From Segatella copri (GTDB lineage: Bacteria > Bacteroidota > Bacteroidia > Bacteroidales > Bacteroidaceae), in the NCBI RefSeq assembly GCF_019249795.2, contig NZ_CP156891.1, forward strand, positions 968,001-1,032,000: DNA of 64,000 bases. Reading direction: 5' to 3'. The notes under the pieces were generated by a model. The model was not told the origin of the DNA. It worked only from the letters and a program-made list of their open reading frames with translations, and ran no database searches. Positions 63,637 to 64,000 of the stretch are shown here, piece after piece. Each line of letters opens with the position of its first letter. Positions within the stretch are counted from its first letter, which is position 1. The translations under genes and the position numbers were made by a program.

Positions 63637-64000
63637 ATGAACATTTTAGAGCTAAGCGAACAGGAAATCGTTCGCAGACAGAGTCTTCAGACATTGCGCG
63701 AGATGGGTATCGACCCATACCCAGCAGCAGAGTTTCCAACCAATGCATTCAGCACAGATATCAAAGCTGAATTCAAGGACGAGGACGAGCCACGCCAGGT
63801 AGTTATCGCCGGACGTATGATGGGTCGCCGCGTAATGGGTAAAGCTAGCTTCGCTGAGTTGCAGGACTCAAAGGGAAGAATCCAGGTTTATATCGCCCGC
63901 GACGAGATTTGTCCAGACGAGAACAAGGACCTTTATAATACTGTTTTCAAGAAACTCCTCGATATCGGTGACTTCATCGGTGTAAAGGGTTTCGTATTCC
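63637..64000 (+). CDS. lysS: Lysyl-tRNA synthetase, class II (5' part; continues beyond window)
   Basis: 121 residues are present, starting MNILELSEQEIVRRQSLQTL. This is the N-terminal helix and the OB-fold anticodon-binding domain: VVIAGRMMGRRVMGKASFAEL, DSKGRIQVYIARDE and DIGDFIGVKGFVF are typical of class II LysRS. The enzyme charges tRNA-Lys. The catalytic domain lies outside the window. Divergent from the menaquinone operon. Confidence 0.96.
   Translation, partial: MNILELSEQEIVRRQSLQTLREMGIDPYPAAEFPTNAFSTDIKAEFKDEDEPRQVVIAGRMMGRRVMGKASFAELQDSKGRIQVYIARDEICPDENKDLYNTVFKKLLDIGDFIGVKGFVF

Noticed and set aside
63393..63644. 83-codon ORF between menaquinone operon and lysS
   Set aside because: Overlaps both divergent promoters; composition reflects AT-rich DNA.

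Overview
The window looks like a chromosomal segment of a gut Bacteroidales, most like Prevotella/Segatella (copri group). The signs are Bacteroidetes-type promoters (TTTG, about 20 bp, then TAnnTTTG) in front of most transcription units, no Shine-Dalgarno sequences, an lpxC-fabZ fusion, a hybrid two-component system, DUF5689/DUF6359 lipoproteins, TrpB2, type B L31 and menaquinone genes. The species is an inference from protein resemblance, not from a search.

Layout. 1-18.6 kb is accessory in character. A secreted EEP-family nuclease and a uracil-DNA glycosylase-like gene run leftward. Divergent from them are a TonB-dependent receptor and two probably surface-exposed lipoproteins built of OB-like modules. 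After rpmE2 comes a DNA/RNA non-specific endonuclease lipoprotein, boxed in by two identical, oppositely oriented IS982-family elements. The second element has cut a small lipoprotein gene in two. A related lipoprotein, a secreted OB-like protein and a very unusual hybrid two-component regulator follow. I read this block as a possible extracellular nucleic-acid scavenging locus. 18.6-36 kb holds gpx, trpB2, mfd, a GT2 mannosyltransferase-like gene, plsC, a phosphoesterase, a stand-alone MetH reactivation domain, pyrC, small envelope genes, dnaX and asnA, with three candidate small RNAs and a large inverted repeat around an AT-rich island. 36-52.6 kb is conserved core: tRNA-Arg(CCG), pepT, an antiporter, phoH, purC, menG, aroE, purM, prfA, pyrF, lpxD, lpxC-fabZ, lpxA and miaA. 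52.7-64 kb holds a HAD hydrolase, an IS4-like element, a PiT phosphate transporter, a queuosine module (preQ1 riboswitch candidate, transporter, queF), the menaquinone run menI-like/menF/menD/menB, and the start of lysS.

Most notable points: (1) the hybrid regulator at 14601-18602 keeps its sensor, receiver and AraC DNA-binding parts, but the phospho-acceptor histidine is Asn and the ATPase domain is replaced by a charged linker; (2) a 32-nt preQ1-I riboswitch candidate ends three bases before the start codon of the queuosine-precursor transporter; (3) two unrelated insertion sequences carry the same inverted-repeat arrangement around promoter and start codon, able to silence transposase translation from read-through transcripts; (4) the candidate nucleic-acid locus itself.
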